Of a DNA stretch of 64,000 nucleotides, positions 12,653-24,837 are shown piece after piece. The translations under genes and the position numbers were made by a program. Each line of letters starts with the position of its first letter. Position 1 is the stretch's first letter. The notes beneath the pieces were generated by a model, which saw only the letters and a list, made by a program, of their open reading frames with translations, had not been told where the DNA came from and did not search any database. Source of the stretch: Toxoplasma gondii ME49 (Eukaryota; Apicomplexa; Conoidasida; Eucoccidiorida; Sarcocystidae); NCBI RefSeq assembly GCF_000006565.2, contig NC_031478.1:2773874-2837873 (forward strand), given 5' to 3'.

Positions 12653-15600
12653 ATGGAGGGAACTCGCCATAGGTCCAGCTTGTCGGCAGGGAAGAGCGAT
12701 TTGCAGAATCGCGACGTGGAGGATGTGGAACTTGGGCAGATGAGGGACACAACAGGAGAGTTGGGGGAAGAACGCAGGCGCCTGACGAAAGACACGACTG
12801 ACGATTTGGGAAATGGAGATACACCCACGGGACAAAGAACTTTGGACGCTATGGAAGAGGCAAGCGCCTACTCGTCGCACTTCACGGAAGAGGCGACATG
12901 GCAGAAGGGATTTTGCGGCCGGCTGCGGGAATCCGTAGATGTGTTTGTGTCCGATATTTTCAACAGTGAAACGGACTTTCACACCGCGTACACGAATGCA
13001 AAGACACGGATAGCAGGGATGGCGAGCTCAACTACGACGCGGAGTGAAACAGCAGAGGGCATCAGCGCAAGTCAGTACCTTCGCTTCTTTCCTCTTCGCT
13101 TCAGGGAGGGGGATCTAGAGACGGAATACGGACAGGTTTGCGGTCAACTGTTCATTGGCCGTGACTTCCTTGTTCTTGTCTTCACAATTCTCTTCATCAT
13201 CCCGACAGCCTGGTATCTTGGCGACTACTGCTTTCAGTCCATCGACCTGCGTGAACACTCCTATAGCGCCTGGGTTGCGTTCCACTCCGCCTGCGGGGTC
13301 GACCTCCTTGTCGGACTTGCTTCACTGTTATGCATTTTATTCCCAAGATTCTGCCCCTGTCTGCGCAACCACTACGAAGTTTTTTCATACGCCATCGTCT
13401 TCCTGGTAGGCACACGAAACTCTTCACTTTTTTCTGTACCGGCTTTTACTTGCAGAAGAAGCAGCAAGATCACCCTGTTTTCTTGCATCATGTGCTACCG
13501 AAAACTTTCTTCTGAGTCGGCCGAATCAAATCTGCATGCTTTGTCACACCTTATTACGCCTTGACGGCGGCGCCCCGGTGATAGGATTCTCTAGTGTGTC
13601 TACCCACCATTACATATCCTGGTCATCGTGACCTGTACTGATACCTCCGCTCTCTGTATCCAGCGTGTGACTTCAGACAGGTGGATCCACTTCCGCGCGC
13701 AGATTCATACGTCTACTTTTATATGAGTACATTTGTATACGTGGACGGATTCAGGGGACACCGCCGTGTGACTCCCCCGTCGGCGACGTCTGCTTTTCGT
13801 TGCAAGCATGTTGTTTCCTAGACATATCAACAGAAAAATTTCATTTAGAAGGACTCCTCGTGTTATACACCGATCTCCACATTCTCCGCTTGCTCACAGG
13901 AGGTTGCTTCTGGATCCGTCCGTAGACGTGGCTGAACTCCTAGTCATAGTTGTAGACACTCTGTGCGCATTCCCTCCAGATGTGTAAATACATGAATATA
14001 CATTCATATACATATATAAATATATATCGAGTGATGAATGCCTTTGGATTTCCCTTTTTGCACACATTTGGCTGCCCCTGAATACAGAAGAGCATTTGCG
14101 TTGTGTATTCCTGCAGTGGATGACCGTTCTGATGGTTGTCCTAGCAACATTTCCACATCTGGTGGTTGTGCCAGATCCCATGGAGCTTCTGTTCACTTCC
14201 GCGCACTACGACTTGGCCGCAGAAATCAGGAAACTCTCGCCGATCTGTCGCATGATTCAAGGGAACGAAGACCTCTTCGAATACACGCAGGCCCTCAAAC
14301 AGGATAATGCAGATATAGGCGCAGCAATGACGGCCTGCGCGAAGAACCCATCGTGCGTCACGGGAGCTTTGGAGACCGTCTCTCTGAATGCTGCGAGCTG
14401 CGCCCAACAGCTGAAGATGATGGGTAAGGCCTCGTCTTCGCTTGCTGTTCTTTGAAATCCTTTTCCCTGTTCCGTTCCGTTCTTTTATGGATCCAGGACG
14501 CAGCGCATTTCGCCTGGCCTGACGCATCACAAAGGTGGGATGGAGACATTTTTTTTAATGTTCTTCAATAAACAACGTTCCGGTCTCTACTCTGGGATCA
14601 GGGTGCAGGGGCGGGCGTTGCGTCCATCGTGGTCTCTTCTAACTCGCTCTCCAGTGCTCTGTGCGTCGCTCTCCAGGCGAGTTCAGTATATAGAGGCGGG
14701 CAGCGCTCTGCGACACGACGGTTTTCGATATCTCGAGGCGCCGGGCCCATGTATGTCTTTTCCCACATGTATTCAAGCCTTTCTGTGGTTTATGCGGCCG
14801 TCTGTGTTCAGCGGGACAAGGCGACGTCGGTTCCCTCCACGAGGCTCTGTGGCTCCCGTTTGCGCTCTACGTAGTCCACGTGAAACAGATGCTGCATGTC
14901 TTCAAGGTCCCGATTATTGCCATTGGCCTGATTATCGTCCACTTCGGAACGGGCATGATGTTCATGGACACCCTGTCTCCGTCCAGGACCAAGTTCACCC
15001 TTGCGCTCCACATCGTTGTCGTTCCCATCTGCGCACTCCCGTTCATTCTTTTGCAAAGGAAGTACCCTTCCATCGTTCCGCTCCAAGAATCGTAAGGTCC
15101 CAGAATACGGGCGACGAAAAGGACTGAGACACCCGCCAAACCCACCGGCGACCGTCCTCCGCGGCCAGCTCACCTCCCCTGCTCTGCAAACATTACCAAA
15201 TCGCACTCCTTGTGTCGCAGAAACGGACGGATCCCGATGCAGAATTGACAGTGACTGAACGCACATAGAGTCACCTTCGTATATTGGAACACGCATCCTT
15301 ACAGAGACAAATCCGCCACCTGTGTACCTGTAAATGCATGCAAATTCACGACTCAGACCATTCGCATATATAGTCATATCTCTGTAAATGCGGGTTAAAA
15401 GGACTGGCGCCGGCAGTTGTTATTTTCTCAAGTCAGGAGATTCTGCCCGCCTGCCTGGTGCACGCGAATGTGTGACTTTTCCTTCAGGTTCCTATTCCTC
15501 TTTGCGTTCACGTTCGTGGCGATAGCAGGATTCGTTGGACGATATGCGCAAGAATTTCAGCATCGACTTCTCTTCTGTTCATGGCGCGTAAGGCCCCGTT

Positions 15601-18600
15601 CCCGGAGTCAGTGTGTGTCATCTTTTTCCCCTTTTCCACAGTTACAGTGTCAATAGCAGCCTCTGTTTTGGCGGATGCGTCTACCGATATTCCGAACATT
15701 ATGTTTGTGTCTGGTCACACACGCGCGGCAGTCGGCTCGCGTCACGTTTCTGCCGTTTGGCGACTACATTTCTTCTTGCGACTTGACGGGAGGCCAACGG
15801 GAGATTGCTCGGGCATGACAAATAATACCCTGCATGGATATCCATATGCTTGCCCACATCTGTCCACCCACGCACATGGAGGTGTATGTCTATAGGTGCT
15901 TGCGTATGTGCGTAGATGCCTCTGCCGATCTGTGGAGACCCTGGACTGTAGGAGATCTAAAGCCGATGCGTTTTGCTCGGCATTTTTCATGTTCTTTCCT
16001 CTCTGTGGTTTCCAGGTGACCAGCAAGAAGCTGACGGATTTGAACGCCAGAATAAAGAGCCAGAAAAAACAGAAGAAGAGCTCGACTGCTGTCGAGGAAT
16101 TGATCTCCCAAGTCAAAGAGGTGAAGCAGATGCACATGCCTTTTCTTCTCCGCTGTCTCTCTCTTAATGTAGCCCACACTTCAACGTCCACTTCAGAGGC
16201 ATACGTGGGACATGATTCCGGCACTGAATTGTTCAAGTGCTTGTTTCCTCGCCGCTTTGTGTATCTGCATCTATCGGCCGGCTCTCTATATAGCTGCATG
16301 CCTATCTGCATCGACTCTACCTGTCCATCTGCAAGATATCAATTTCATATCTGCAGTTGGGTTGCTCTACGTGGATACGACTGTGCGCGCATGTGTATGT
16401 CTCTTTCTTCGCGATTAGCTCCAAGCCGGCACTTTGCACAGAGAAGAGACATTCCGCCAGTGTGCATAGCAGGGGGAAGATGCCTGTAGAGAGAGACAGG
16501 AGTATTTTGTTACCCCTGCTTTTTTTTGCTTTCCTGGACAGTGTCAGACCTTGTGTGGTATGGCTCGAAGCCGGGGCCGTCGCGCAGACGTTATGGAGGA
16601 GTTGATTCAGATGGAGAAGCTTCTCGAAAGGTAGGTGCCGTTCGCGAAGTCGGCGTCCCATATCCGTTTTTCGCGGGGTTTCCTTCGTGTGGAAGCTGCG
16701 CCTGTGCACATCGCTTCGTTTTCATTTGCTTTTGGGTCGTGTATGACCCTACGTCAGCACGCAGAAGAGATATATGCGCGTTCTCTCTTTTCAGGATTCT
16801 ACCGAGATGGCGAACACACCTTTGTGTCGCTTTTTTTTTCAGAATCCTTGAAATTCTTACCCAGACCGAGAACCTCTACTCCGTCCATTTCGCTGACACG
16901 AATGTAAGGGCCAGCAGGAGACGCCGGAAACTCGATGTGGCGTTCGAGACAGGAAGCTCTCAGTGGAATACGAGGTTTTCTCTCAGTCCTGGCTTTGACC
17001 TGTATCCCTGTTTCGAGTCCCACCCTGCACCTCTCTCCATGCGGGCGTGTCTATGGCACCACGCCATCTGTCTCCTCTCTGTGCCAGTGGCTCACGTTGA
17101 CAGCAGATTGCTCGGCACTGTTTAGACTCCTCCTTGGGTAAAGGGAGCTTGTAGAAACATGGGACTGGTTGCACAATGTGCAACGAGAGAAGGCTATCTT
17201 CAGTTACCACTCCGTAACCCATCTTTCTCTGCATGCACATAGCTCCTTACTTTCTTCCTGCCGCTTTCCCAACTCCGGCCCGTCGCTTTCGACAGGCACA
17301 TGTACCATTGTTCGCCTTCCTGGATTCTACCAAATGCCCGACGTGCACCCTTGCATACACTCGCGGTTCTGCCGTAGCACATGCCCCTGGGTATTTTCCA
17401 TTCCGGTGCTGTCGGTCAATCATTGTCTGGGAGCTTTTACGACAAACAACGATTCATGCACTGCCAACTGAAATGCGTGACAGTCCCTGTCTCACTTTCT
17501 GCGTCTTCCCATCGATGTCTTTTTTCGTGTGCAGGAGGTTCAGAGACAGTTCATTGAGTTGTACAACAAACCGGAGAATGCGATACGCGACGTACCGCAG
17601 CGGAGCGGGAGCAAGAGCACTCAGAGGCACCTCACTTCAGGCGCCGGTTCGATGGCATCAGGTCCGTCGCATGGCGCGACATCAGGAGGGCTTCAGCTGG
17701 GCAGCGACACGAGCATGCTCGTCACGGAATTGACCGCCGGTAGTCCAACGAGGAGCTCGTCTAGCCCCGTTGTTGGTGAGTGCGCATGCAACTTTTTGGC
17801 CCGCGATGATACCAGAGGGGACTCGAATTTGAGAATATCTCGAAAAGCGCTCAGAACACGAAGGGCAGCAGGAGGGAGGGGGGAATGGAAAAGTAGACTG
17901 GGCGGGTGCGTTCAAGACAGACCGGCGCGCTGGAGAGGGTCGGACAAGAGCGGAGGCCCTTCGACTTGAGAGTCGAACCCTATACGACTTGAATGCCTGA
18001 AACAAGACTTGAAGTGTTTGAGAATCAGGAAACGTAGATCCCATAATTGATCACTCTCACCTGCGTTTCCGCCACATGAAGAATCTTTGCCGCGTTCAAA
18101 CACCGCCCGTCGCGGTTTGAGGGCTTCTCTGCGGCTTGCTGTCTCTCGGAGCCAGAGGGCTCTGCTCTCCACCTTCGCGCGCATCGTGTGCGTTTGACTC
18201 GTGCGGTAAACAAATGGAGTTTTTAGAATCCTGGGAACTCTTCTCGAATGTGTAGCAGGGAGTCAACAGTGCTTGTTTCTTCCTTTTCGTCTACGTCCCC
18301 CTCGTGCCTTTTTCCGGATCTCTCCACGCGTCTCAGTCGCCGCTCTGCTGATTTTCCTTTGCAGGCTTTGAGTTCGGCTCAGGGTTCGAACAAATTAACA
18401 GTGTGTTGGGCGAGAACGGGATGCCGGGGATGATGTTCAAGAATCTGCCGATGCCTGAACACACCGCGGCACTCTTGACCTCTGTGGGTGTCGACTGGGA
18501 CTTCGACATGCTGCATCTGAACTCGCAAACGGAGAATGTCATCGTCGAGGTCGGCTACGCCCTGTTGTGTCGCCTAGTTCCCGACCTGGGGTGCGAGGAA

Positions 18601-21600
18601 GTCCGCCTCATTCGCTTCCTCCATGCCATCCAAATGCAGTATCGCGACAATCCGTATCACAACAAAATCCATAGCGCCGAAGTTGCACACCTCACAGAAT
18701 GCCTCACGCGCATGCTCAACGCCCAGAGGAAGTAAGCGAAACGGCAGTCGTGTGTCCGAGCGGCAAACGAAACGGAACTGATGAGCTTTTTCCACGTGCA
18801 GAGCAGCAGACAGATGAAATAGAGAATTCTCGAGGCAACCCGCACAGTCTGGTTTTTCTCTCTGCGCTCTTGCAGCATGAACTCGATCGACAAGGTCACC
18901 CTCACAGTCGCCGCGCTCTGCCACGACGTCGGTCATCCCGGAAGAAACAACCAGTTTTTCATCAACGCATTCGATCCTCTCGTAAGGCACTAACCAAAGA
19001 CTCATCTATATCTATCGATCTGTCTATCTACCCATCTCTACCTATTTATATCTACCTATCTATATCTATCTCTCTGTATCTACCTAAATATTTCTATCTC
19101 TCTATCTAAATGTATATGTATCTATATTTCTATCTATATCTATCTATATCTATATCTATGTGTGTCTACCTTTTTGTGTGATGGTTGAAGGGATCTGTTC
19201 AGATGCACATCTATGCATGTCTTTCACTGCGCACAGCCACTCACGTCGAACCAATCGGAGAGCTTTAGAGCCATCCTAAGTGGGGAAGAGGCGGGTGCAT
19301 TTGTGCAGTCAGATGCACAGATCGTTTCCGTGCTGACAACGCGCCCAGTTGTGTGCGGGCAGGTGGAGGTGGACGGTTGTGTGTGGAGGAGCGCGGCACC
19401 TTTGATTTTCCTTCGCGATTGCATTTCTCTTAAACCACATCTTTCAAACACTGGAGTTTGTTTTTCCATGCTCTGCCACCCTCAGGCAGTTATCTACAAC
19501 GATGTCGCTGTTCTTGAGAACTTCCACAGCTGTTTGACCTTCCGAACTCTCGAAAACAAGGACCGCAACATCTTCGCTTGCCTCGATGAAAGTGTAAGAC
19601 CCGCAGCAGGAACTGCCTTTTGCGTGCACGCAAGTCCGCGAACACGGGGGGGAGGGGGGGGAGAAAGGAAGAGAAGAGACTTCCAAGAGTTCTCCTTGCT
19701 AGCTGTCGACCCAATCTATCTGAGTCTATCTGTATCTATATCCATATCTACTCCATCAGTCTAAGATTCACATACATATTTATATGGAGGTGGATGGATG
19801 TGTACAAAAAATGCTCTTGCCTGCCTCGGTCTATCCTTTGAAAAGGGTCCTGCTTCACCGCATCTCGACTGCGCACATCTCGCCAGGCACACCCCAGTTC
19901 TGGCAGCGTATTTGTGCGTCCTCTTTCTTATCCATCCGCTAAACGGTGTCCTCTTTCGCGCTTCTCACTCATTCTGCGTCCAGAGCTTCCGATATATTCG
20001 ACAATACGTTATTGAATGCATTCTCGCGACCGACATGAAACAACATTTCGAGAGTCTGTCGCGTTTCCGAGTAAGTCAAGCCTTTCTCAGGATCTTCGCA
20101 GAAACCACCTGCGTAGCGCGTCGTTGCGCTCCCATCAACATCACGCCGGCTCCTGCTTCCCTTCGTACTCGCCTAAAATTATTGAGATACATATAGAGAG
20201 AGATACATCTGTACATGTGTTAGTATACGCATGTATATTGGTGTATATATTTGGCAGCTTGTAGGCACGCTGGGGTGCTTCTGATTACACGGTTTTGTCT
20301 GTGTAATTTTCTTTCGTCTGTGCACCTCTCGTTTTTTCCACGTCTGCGTTAATCAACAGATGTGTCGATACGGGACGACGTGGACGCATCTGGAAACGTG
20401 GAAGTGCATCGAATGAACGCCGCTGCATGCATAGTTTTCTCCACCCGTCCTCGTGTTGAGGCGTTGGCCTAGAAAGAGACACCTCATTTTCTGCCTGCAC
20501 ACATGATGCTTCGCCTCTTTGTCTCACACGACGATCGGGATGCCCGGATGTGCGTTTGGGGGAGAGCAAAAGCTCTGGCGTGTCTGCACGGTGGTGCCTT
20601 TGTGTTTCCTCTTCCACGTCACTGTCAGATTCGGCGAAACTCTCCTGAGTTCAACTACGTTAAAAACGTAGAGGACAGGTGGTAAGAAACGAGGGGATAT
20701 GCCGTCTTTGATTTCCAGTACTTCTTGTGTGCGTGCGTTTTCTGAAAACATCTGGTGGTCCTCGTTTCCATGAGCACTTTCTCTCCTACTGAATCACGCA
20801 TTTCGTATTCCGACTCGGCTGTCGAAAGCGCTTAGACCTCACCTTCCCCTTCGCTAGAAGGGAAACTATCTGTATATATAGGGCGCCGCCTCCACCTGGA
20901 GTCATACACAGCCGTGCATGCGTCTTGCCCCTTTTAAGCCTTCTGTCCAAGCCTCTGTTCGGCGCACCGACTTCTTACAGAAATACATTTATGCAACATT
21001 TACGTGCATTATGTATTTCACATACCAGGTGTATGCATGCCTTCGAGTGTTCGTGCCTATACTCGCCTTGTCCCTACTGTTCAAATGTTACCTCAATTAC
21101 CCATGTAACGATTCAGACACAAAATCTACGCTTATTTATGCATTTTCAAGTGCTCTCCACACATGGACGTCTTACACATGTGAGAGATTCCTGTTTCAGC
21201 GAGAATACCACATGCTTATGAGTTGGTCTGACCCTTATGTCTCTTGAAGGTTCGTCGCGAGGATGTGCGTGAAGGTGGCAGACATTGGACACGTAAGTCG
21301 AAGTTCCGCCTCAATACTCTTTTGGTCCTCTCCCTGTTCAGACGAAATCCTGCAGAGAGTTCCTCTTAAGTGTATGTATACGCGCGTACATTCATATTTA
21401 CTGATAGGAATGTTTATTTGTCAAACCACATATGTTCTATTTATGGATTTTGTGGTGTCGATGCAATGTCCATCTCTTATCGTTTCCCCTTCGAGATTTC
21501 GTGGTTTCCCCAGTTACTCCACGGTTGACCTTGACTTTCCTTTTCTGCTTGTACATATACATGCATGCCCACACATGCATGTATATGCATATGAACATGT

Positions 21601-24600
21601 ATGTGCACATATGCTTACTTACATACATATCATTTGTAGAGAATAAATGATTGTGTTTTTCTTTCCAGTCGTGCGTCCCATGGAACCAGCACTTTGAGTG
21701 GTCCTCCCGAGTGGTGGAGGAGTTTTACCTACAGGGTGACGAAGAACGCTCGAGGGTGAGTGGAACGAAAATGTCCACATAAAAAAACTTTCTATCTCTC
21801 TTGGTGTATGTATAGATCTCCGTATTCATACGCTTCTCCCTTCGCGCTACGACATCTATCTAGCTATCTGTATATATATAGTTACATGCCGATATATAGG
21901 AAGTCACATGTGTGCGGCACATCTATCCATGGCACACCGAGAGTTCCATATATGTATGTGTATACATATCAGTGCAATGAATGCAATACATGTATAAGCT
22001 TGTGCGACTATACGTATTGGCACATACGTTTGTATCGATGTAAATGCACTGAAAAGATTGTTTTGTGGCTCTGCGTCACAACACAGAAAATGCGTGGCTA
22101 GACATATTGAGCTTGAACAGTAAAATGTCTGTTTCTGTCCATTGCGAGATGTAAAAAAAGACGACCGCTTCGGGATGAAGATGTAGCCGCTGCGTGTCAG
22201 CATACTCTTCCGGTGTCCTCGGGGTCTGCGGCCCAGTTTCTCCGTTCTCTCGACTTTGTCTGAGAACCCGCATGTCTGGGCTATTTCTGTGCACATCAAG
22301 CGCCAAGATTCCTGTGTGCGTTCTTCAGAACATGCCCGTGTCGCCGCTCTGCGATCGCGATAAGCATGCGGACATGGCAAAGTCACAAGGGGGATTTTTG
22401 GAGTTCGTTGTCAAGCCGCTGATCAAAGAAATCGATGAAATCGACCCGTTTGGGCGTGTCCGGTGCGTGTTCAAAAACCTTGCGAAGAAAGGACAGCACA
22501 TTCGATTTAAAGACGAGCGAGGATTCTGGCTGGTCCACCACGCCCACCCCCGCCCCCCTTCAGGGCGGTGATGCCGATCTGTGTAGCTTCTGATCAGTGT
22601 GACTTTTCTGGGTTTTATCAGACCCAGAAAACTCTTACACGTTCCGCCTAGGGTGCATCCGGTGGATCCGAGTCTCTCTCGGAGTCGTCGAGTCCTCCAA
22701 TGCACTATTTCTCATTTCTGAAGGTTGAAAACTCCTATCGCTCTTTTCTTGTTAGTAACCCCGCCTCCTCCCCGACACCCAGACACGCAGCATTCAGAAG
22801 CGCTGCCACGCTAATGTCTGGATTGTCTGTGTGTCTCTAAATCGCGCTGCACACGGATATGACGTTGCACCAGCATGTTTCTCTCTTTGTTTTGAATGCG
22901 CCTTTTCCAGCTCGGATATCTTGTCGCATATTGAGTACAACGAGAAGAAGTGGCAAGAGCTGCAGGAGTCCGGGACAGAGGTTGTGTTGGTGAGTCACAC
23001 GAGCGCCGAAGCGGCGGATCGGAACACGGTGACGACCTACGCAGTGCGCAAGATCGCGGGGATTAGTCACCAGCAGTCGAAGACTGCGACGTCGAAGCCG
23101 AGCGCGGCGTTCTTTGCACCCGACCAAGGCCTCCGATCAGCGAACAGCAAGATGATGCTTCGCACCATCGGTTCGATGCCGGACGTGATTCGAAAGCACT
23201 TGCAGGAGGCGCAGAAGGAAGAGGGCGAGGGCGAAGAAAAAGCACCGGCCGAGGCGCCCGCGTTAAGTCAGGGGGCCTCTGGGGGTCAAGTGGCGCCAGT
23301 AGCGTCTGGAGCGAGGAAGGACAGCCGCGACTCACAGACGTCGCGCCGGGGCGACAGCGCCGAAGAGCGCGTTTTGCCTCGGCCTCGCCGGTCGCACGGC
23401 AGTGGCGGATCGTCTCTCGTCGGCGAAAAAGTGAAGGAGCGCGTGAGTTTCGCAGACAGCGTCGTGTCCCTGGGGCGCCGCGGACAACGCGGCGCTTCCA
23501 CCTCCACCGACGGCTCCGGAAGGCTCGACACCAACCTGAGTCTCGCGTTCACAGCTTCAGATTCGGCCGCCGGCCTCGACTCGTCCCGGGCGTCGGACGA
23601 CAATGCGCGCAGAGACAAAGGAGAGCTAAACGCAACCGGCAGCCGCACTTCGACGAGCAGCTCGGGCGGCCGATCGCGCGAGCTCAGCCTCGAGGAAGCC
23701 TCGCACACGGACTCGGGATCTTCCCCCAGGGGCTTATTATCTTCATCTGGCTTACGCGTCACCTTCGGGGGTACGCGTTGTGGAACTCGAAACCATAGAC
23801 AGGGGCGGGGGCATCGGAGAATCTTTGTGTGGGGCCTTAGGGCCTCTTGCTGGGGTGTGGGAGATCTGAACCGGATGTGAGGCCTGAAGAAGTTCGGAAA
23901 TGTTACCGCTTTCTTTTATGGACGTTTCAGAGGGAAAGAAACGACAACGATTTCCTGGTGCAGTGGGTGTGCGTTGTCGGGTTTGGGAGGACTTTGTGGC
24001 ACTGTTTTCGACATTGGCTCTTCCACGCCTCGTCTTCGACTCATCCCGACGAACGAAGGTTTTGGGTTTTGGTCCTTGCTCAGTCTCTTATCGTGGAGTC
24101 CAGTCGAGAGAAAAAGGGCCATCTCACGGGGACTGTTAGCGTGCCTTTTGCGTGGTGTTTTGCGTCGTTTACAGATTTATCGGAGGAAGACGATAGCGAG
24201 GATGCAGATTCGGACGAGTACAAATCCGTGAAATCCGAGCGAGAAACTTCGGGGGCTTCTGAGAGGTAAGTAGCCTTCACCTGAGAAGGAAGTCGAATTC
24301 CTAAACAGATACGACGAGGAGGCACACCGCCTGCGTCTCTTGTTCAGCGTCTCTAGCGTTTCGGTATTCTTGCGGCGGATGGTGTTTCCCCTCCACAGCC
24401 TCCATTCTTTTTTTACTTGCACTTGGACGGCCAAAGAGGGGCGGCAAAGTATCGCAGTGCGAAGTCGATTCCACGGACAAACCCCGTGCTGAGAGCTGAA
24501 GATGTTTCATCTCACCGTAGTTTTTTTCCTCGACAGTCAGATGGCAATGCAGCAACGCGATGTCACCCGATGCTCTGCTGCGTGCGTACCTCTCTACTTG

Positions 24601-24837
24601 TGCCCTTGTGTCGGACATGCTATTTGCATGTACGTATATCTGTATAACTACACCAAGTAGACAACGCATGTAAGCTGTGATTGTCTGCATGTACATGTGT
24701 GGAGATCTGAATTGGTGCATGGTTTCTTTTCCAGCCATCAATCGCCGGCCGGATCATCCCAAGGCGCACCGCCACGACTCTTCGAGACGGCGGTGACGAT
24801 GAAGAATCCAGAACACCACGCGTCTCGGAAGCAATAA
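12653..24837 (+). CDS. Membrane-anchored 3',5'-cyclic nucleotide phosphodiesterase, 19 exons
   Basis: I built this from splice signals: exons 12653-13405, 14117-14423, 14812-15091, 15488-15587, 16016-16120, 16542-16630, 16843-16903, 17535-17775, 18365-18731, 18876-18981, 19486-19593, 19984-20070, 20629-20681, 21250-21292, 21669-21755, 22329-22462, 22911-23770, 24175-24265 and 24735-24837. All phases agree, giving 1324 residues. After a hydrophilic N-terminus come about six membrane segments (about 180-470), a charged linker, then the class I PDE catalytic domain (about 646-975) and a disordered Ser/Arg-rich tail. The catalytic signatures are complete: YHNKIH (His744 acid, His748 metal), HDVGH (His784, Asp785), VADIGH (Asp897) and SQGGF (Gln949, base-binding). 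The His748-His784 spacing equals that recalled for human PDE4. It should hydrolyse cAMP and/or cGMP at a membrane; specificity cannot be read. Exon 6 could start six bases later (tandem acceptor CAGTGTCAG). The 5' UTR is not defined. Confidence 0.93.
19005..19165. repeat. Degenerate TATC/TATA microsatellite in phosphodiesterase intron 10
   Basis: Imperfect tandem TATC, TATA and TACC units fill about 160 bp of the intron between exons 18876-18981 and 19486-19593. Similar shorter tracts lie in other introns of the same gene, near 19715-19760 and 21860-21900. They are simple-sequence repeats without coding content. Confidence 0.85.

Noticed and set aside
18389..18402. GGTTCGAAC, resembling a tRNA T-loop box
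   Set aside because: It lies inside phosphodiesterase exon 9 and encodes GFEQ. No D-loop box or acceptor stem surrounds it.
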